Source: Planctomycetota bacterium (GTDB lineage: Bacteria > Planctomycetota > Phycisphaerae > WQYP01). From it: a DNA stretch of 7,234 nt. The notes under the pieces are model-generated. The model was not told the origin of the DNA. It was given only the letters and a program-made list of their open reading frames with translations, and ran no database searches. The stretch covers positions 1 through 7,234 of the forward strand of contig JAJZCT010000164.1 of assembly GCA_021828925.1 (NCBI GenBank), in the 5' to 3' direction. Of the stretch, positions 5,254 through 7,234 are shown piece by piece (within the stretch, counting starts at the first letter, position 1; every line of letters begins with the position of its first letter). The position numbers were made by a program, and so were the translations under genes.

Positions 5254-5642
5254 ACTGTGGCGCCTTCAGCTTCCAGCTCTTTCTTGAGCTTCTCGGCTTC
5301 AGCCTTGTCAACACCGGCCTTAACCACCTTGGGAGCGGCGGTGACCAGGTCCTTGGCTTCCTTCAGGCCCAGATTGGTGGCGGCGCGGACAATTTTGATG
5401 ATCTGAATGGTTTTCTCGCCGGGGGCTTTGAGCACAACGTCAAAAGTGCTCTGTTCTTCGGCGGGAGCCGCGGCACCAGCACCAGCGCCACCAGCCGGGG
5501 CGGCCATCATCACGCCACCGCCAGCAGCGGCTTCAATGCCGTGCTTTTCCTTCAGATAGTCGCTGAGCTGTTTAGCCTGCAGCAACGAGAGGGCAACAAT
5601 TTTATCGCCCAGTTCCATGATTTCAGCAGCGAATTCTGCCAT
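5241..5642 (-). CDS. rplL: Ribosomal protein bL12 (L7/L12)
   Basis: bL12 forms the flexible stalk dimers that recruit translation factors. The 133-residue product shows all three parts. The N-terminal dimerisation helices (about 1-35) bind L10. An Ala/Gly-rich hinge (about 38-60, with [11 protein letters not shown]) follows. The C-terminal factor-binding domain (about 64-133) has [20 protein letters not shown] and [10 protein letters not shown] (91-100). ATG 5642 is chosen because GGAG (complement of CTCC, 5650-5653) lies seven bases before it and MAEF starts the dimerisation helix. An upstream start at 5657 adds five residues but lies across the site. It is the last gene of the - strand unit, and terminators follow where rpoB would usually stand. 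Confidence 0.97.
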   Translation of the reverse strand: MAEFAAEIMELGDKIVALSLLQAKQLSDYLKEKHGIEAAAGGGVMMAAPAGGAGAGAAAPAEEQSTFDVVLKAPGEKTIQIIKIVRAATNLGLKEAKDLVTAAPKVVKAGVDKAEAEKLKKELEAEGATVELK

Positions 5643-5774
5643 AGTAAAACTCCACACGTTCGCTTGTCTTCACCAGCCGGGGCGACGCGCCCTGTTTTAA
5701 CTGCTCCAGGCAGGCTGCATGAATGACAAAAGACATAAAAAACAAAATTAATCGATTTAATCCGCCCAACTCGC
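5643..5774 (-). promoter_or_regulatory. rplJ-rplL spacer with a small hairpin and an AT-rich tract
   Basis: This 132-base gap holds no gene. Reading towards rplL, it contains the near-palindrome at 5747-5761 (ATTAATCGATTTAAT on +) followed by a T-rich run (5736-5746). Further on is a GC hairpin GGGCG/CGCCC (5680-5684, 5688-5692). The first could be a weak attenuator and the second a processing or pause site, which might set the different L10 and L12 amounts. The elements are seen; the function is guessed. Confidence 0.35.
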
Positions 5775-6311
5775 TTAAGCGGCGGCCGGGGCTTCCTTTT
5801 CCTTCTTCTCAATGACGGCCTTAACCAAACCGGCCACAGTGCGGCCCGGTCCAAGAATCTGTCCGGCCAGTTTTCGGCCGGGAGAAATTGCCAGTGTTGA
5901 AATCTCGGAATGCAATTCCCTGCGTCCCGGCAGTTTGGCCAGAGCCTCCGTCGCCGGCTTATCCAGAAGTTGACCTTCTACCACTGAGCCTTTAATTTTG
6001 AGCTTGGCGATCTCCTTGGTTTGCTCCAGTAATTCTTTAACGGCATCGACAACGGAATCGCCGCCGTAAACCAGGGCGTTGGTTCCCAGAAGAATATCGC
6101 CGCCGGCCTTGAGGCCGACTTTTTCCAAGGCCCGTCGCCCCTGAGCGTTGGCAATGACGGTCATCTTCACGTTCTTTTTACGCAGGCCGCTTCGGAGTTT
6201 ATTGGTGTCGTTGGCGCTAATGCCCGAATAATCCACGATTACCACGCTGTCCGCCCCGGTCAGGCGTTTCTGAAGTTCCGTGGCAATCAAGTTTTTAATA
6301 CGCTTACTCAT
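5775..6311 (-). CDS. rplJ: Ribosomal protein uL10
   Basis: uL10 anchors L12 dimers to the 23S rRNA at the stalk base, and in many bacteria the L10-L12 complex represses its own mRNA. The 178-residue product begins MSKRIKNLIATELQKRL, has the conserved VVIVDYSGISANDTNKLRSGLR-type core (23-44), and ends in long helical sequence with ISPGRKLAGQILGPGRTVAGLVKAVIEKK (142-170), the L12-binding arm. Length is typical (165-180). ATG 6311 follows GAGG by eight bases on the - strand. It starts 32 bases after rplA, so the two are cotranscribed. No clear L10 leader structure fits in the short rplA-rplJ gap. Confidence 0.97.
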   Translation of the reverse strand: MSKRIKNLIATELQKRLTGADSVVIVDYSGISANDTNKLRSGLRKKNVKMTVIANAQGRRALEKVGLKAGGDILLGTNALVYGGDSVVDAVKELLEQTKEIAKLKIKGSVVEGQLLDKPATEALAKLPGRRELHSEISTLAISPGRKLAGQILGPGRTVAGLVKAVIEKKEKEAPAAA

Positions 6312-6343
6312 AATGTAAACCTCAAGTTCTTGGTCAGAAAAGT

Positions 6344-7063
6344 TCAGGCTGCTTCAATAACGTCCAGATGGCTGGTATCAATCTGAACACCAGGGCTCAT
6401 CGAACTGTGAATGGTTACCTTTTTTACAAACTGGCCCTTGGATGTCGCGGGCTTCAACCGGCGGATGGTATTGATAAATGCATGTATATTGGCTGCCAGA
6501 TCGGCTTCCGCAAAACTCAGCTTGCCAACCACAGCATGAATATTGCCGCCCTTATCATTGCGGAATTCCACCTTGCCGGCGGCATATTCCTTTACGGCGC
6601 TGGTCACGTCGGTTGCGACGGTTCCTGCTTTTGGGCTGGGCATTTTTCCCTGCGGGCCAAGGACCTTGCCCAACCGGGTGATCTTGGGCATCATTTCAGG
6701 AGTGGCAACGGCCACATCAAAGTCCATCCAGCCATCGTTGACCTTTTTGATCAGGTCATCGGCACCGGCTTCGACGGCACCGGCTGACTTGGCTTTTTCA
6801 ATATCGTTACCTTGAACGAATGCAATAACGCGACGGGTCTTGCCAATGCCTTTGGGCAAACTTACAGAACCGCGAACGTTTTGATCGGCTTGAGTGGCGT
6901 CAATGCCCAAATGAATGACAATATTTACGCTTTCATCAAATTTGGCAGCCTTGAATTTCTTCAAAACCGGGATCGCCTGTTCGATGTTAACCGGAGCAGT
7001 TGGAACATGCTCCACCGACTGCCGATATCGTTTTCCACGTAATTTCAATGCTTTACTCGCCAT
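6344..7063 (-). CDS. rplA: Ribosomal protein uL1
   Basis: uL1 forms the mobile L1 stalk that helps release E-site tRNA, and in E. coli it represses translation of the rplK-rplA mRNA. The 239-residue product is full length. It has the domain I start with KRYR, SVSLPKGIGKTRRVIAF (66-82) and GADDLIKK (100-107). Next come MMPKITRLGKVLGPQGKMPSPKAGTV (124-149), containing the family signature, and VEFRNDKGGNIHAVVGK (165-181). The ATG is preceded by GAGGAG with about 11 bases between, slightly long. An out-of-frame ATG lies in that gap, so initiation may be tuned. It heads the - strand unit and is not linked to rplK as it usually is. Confidence 0.98.
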   Translation of the reverse strand: MASKALKLRGKRYRQSVEHVPTAPVNIEQAIPVLKKFKAAKFDESVNIVIHLGIDATQADQNVRGSVSLPKGIGKTRRVIAFVQGNDIEKAKSAGAVEAGADDLIKKVNDGWMDFDVAVATPEMMPKITRLGKVLGPQGKMPSPKAGTVATDVTSAVKEYAAGKVEFRNDKGGNIHAVVGKLSFAEADLAANIHAFINTIRRLKPATSKGQFVKKVTIHSSMSPGVQIDTSHLDVIEAA

Positions 7064-7234
7064 AAAGGCATAGACTCCTCAAGTAAGCGGCAATGACGTA
7101 TTTTGCACCAGCCATTCACGCTTAGGCCATGAAAAATTTAGCTCGGAATAAACTCCGGAGCGGACAAAATCGCGGCTTTTACTGCGAACAAATGTCTGAT
7201 TATGCGGTTTTTCGGATAAAGAAATCGGAAAAAC
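7064..7234 (-). promoter_or_regulatory. Leader and promoter region of rplA-rplJ-rplL
   Basis: No gene is visible here. On the - strand a CATAAT (complement of 7199-7204) could serve as a -10 box, five of six matching the consensus, but no good -35 is seen. Because rplK is not upstream, this region must hold the promoter, or the promoter lies beyond the window edge. An L1 binding site would be expected here if L1 regulates itself. None was recognised by eye. Confidence 0.4.
7092..7105 (+). repeat. 14-base repeat, copy 2, in the rplA leader
   Basis: AATGACGTATTTTG is identical to 2112-2125 and lies on the same strand, so here it is antisense to the gene it precedes. The distance to the start codon (28 bases) is close to that of copy 1 to rplK (30 bases). 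Confidence 0.4.

Noticed and set aside
5094..5726. 210-residue + strand frame across rplL
   Set aside because: It runs through the terminator hairpins and antisense to rplL. Its Phe/Leu/Gly-rich composition mirrors L12 codons.
6368..7042. Several + strand frames opposite rplA
   Set aside because: All are shadows of the rplA coding sequence, with no motifs of their own.
2112..7105. The 14-base repeats as ends of a mobile element
   Set aside because: No transposase or integrase lies between them and no terminal inverted repeats are seen. The enclosed genes are housekeeping genes.
1..7234. CRISPR array, IS element, prophage or defence cassette
   Set aside because: No regularly spaced repeats, transposase, integrase, nuclease or toxin-antitoxin genes are visible in any frame.

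Overview
The window is a bacterial ribosomal-protein and translation locus. It reads left to right as rpmG, tRNA-Trp, secE, nusG, a small membrane protein, rplK, a sugar isomerase-like TIM-barrel gene, lysA and an unrecognised gene, all on the + strand. These converge on rplA, rplJ and rplL, which lie on the - strand. The gene set, the Shine-Dalgarno sites and TATAAT-type -10 boxes are plainly bacterial. The divergent cysteine-poor L33, the broken rplKAJL order and the small membrane protein with a DGRRNVRV tail suggest a member of Planctomycetota, perhaps Phycisphaerae. That placement is an inference from memory of family sequences and was not tested.

Left part (1-1614): the window opens in a leader with a TATAAT box and several competing base-pairing segments, then a 52-residue L33. 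A perfect hairpin separates L33 from a tRNA-Trp(CCA) with fully paired stems. SecE (three membrane segments) and NusG follow. The order rpmG, trpT, secE, nusG is the classic one downstream of tuf in many bacteria. Start choices for secE (TTG) and nusG (ATG or GTG) are decided or left open by Shine-Dalgarno placement.

Middle part (1615-5148): where rplK normally follows nusG directly, about 540 bases hold a second TATAAT box and a predicted two-helix membrane protein of 106 residues. rplK then follows, but rplA does not come after it. Instead a xylose-isomerase-like TIM-barrel gene begins one base after the rplK stop codon. It is followed by lysA (diaminopimelate decarboxylase, last step of lysine biosynthesis) and a 123-residue orphan that ends against a strong hairpin.

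Right part (5149-7234): a 13-bp hairpin with T-rich flanks on both sides works as a bidirectional terminator between the two converging units. rplL, rplJ and rplA then read leftwards as a separate rplA-rplJ-rplL unit with its own leader (7064-7234). rpoB does not follow rplL. The rplKAJL cluster has therefore been split and half of it inverted, with metabolic genes between. This is the most distinctive feature of the window. I see no phage, IS, CRISPR, toxin-antitoxin or defence genes. The most interesting material is the architecture and the untranslated regulatory sequence, not a new enzyme system.
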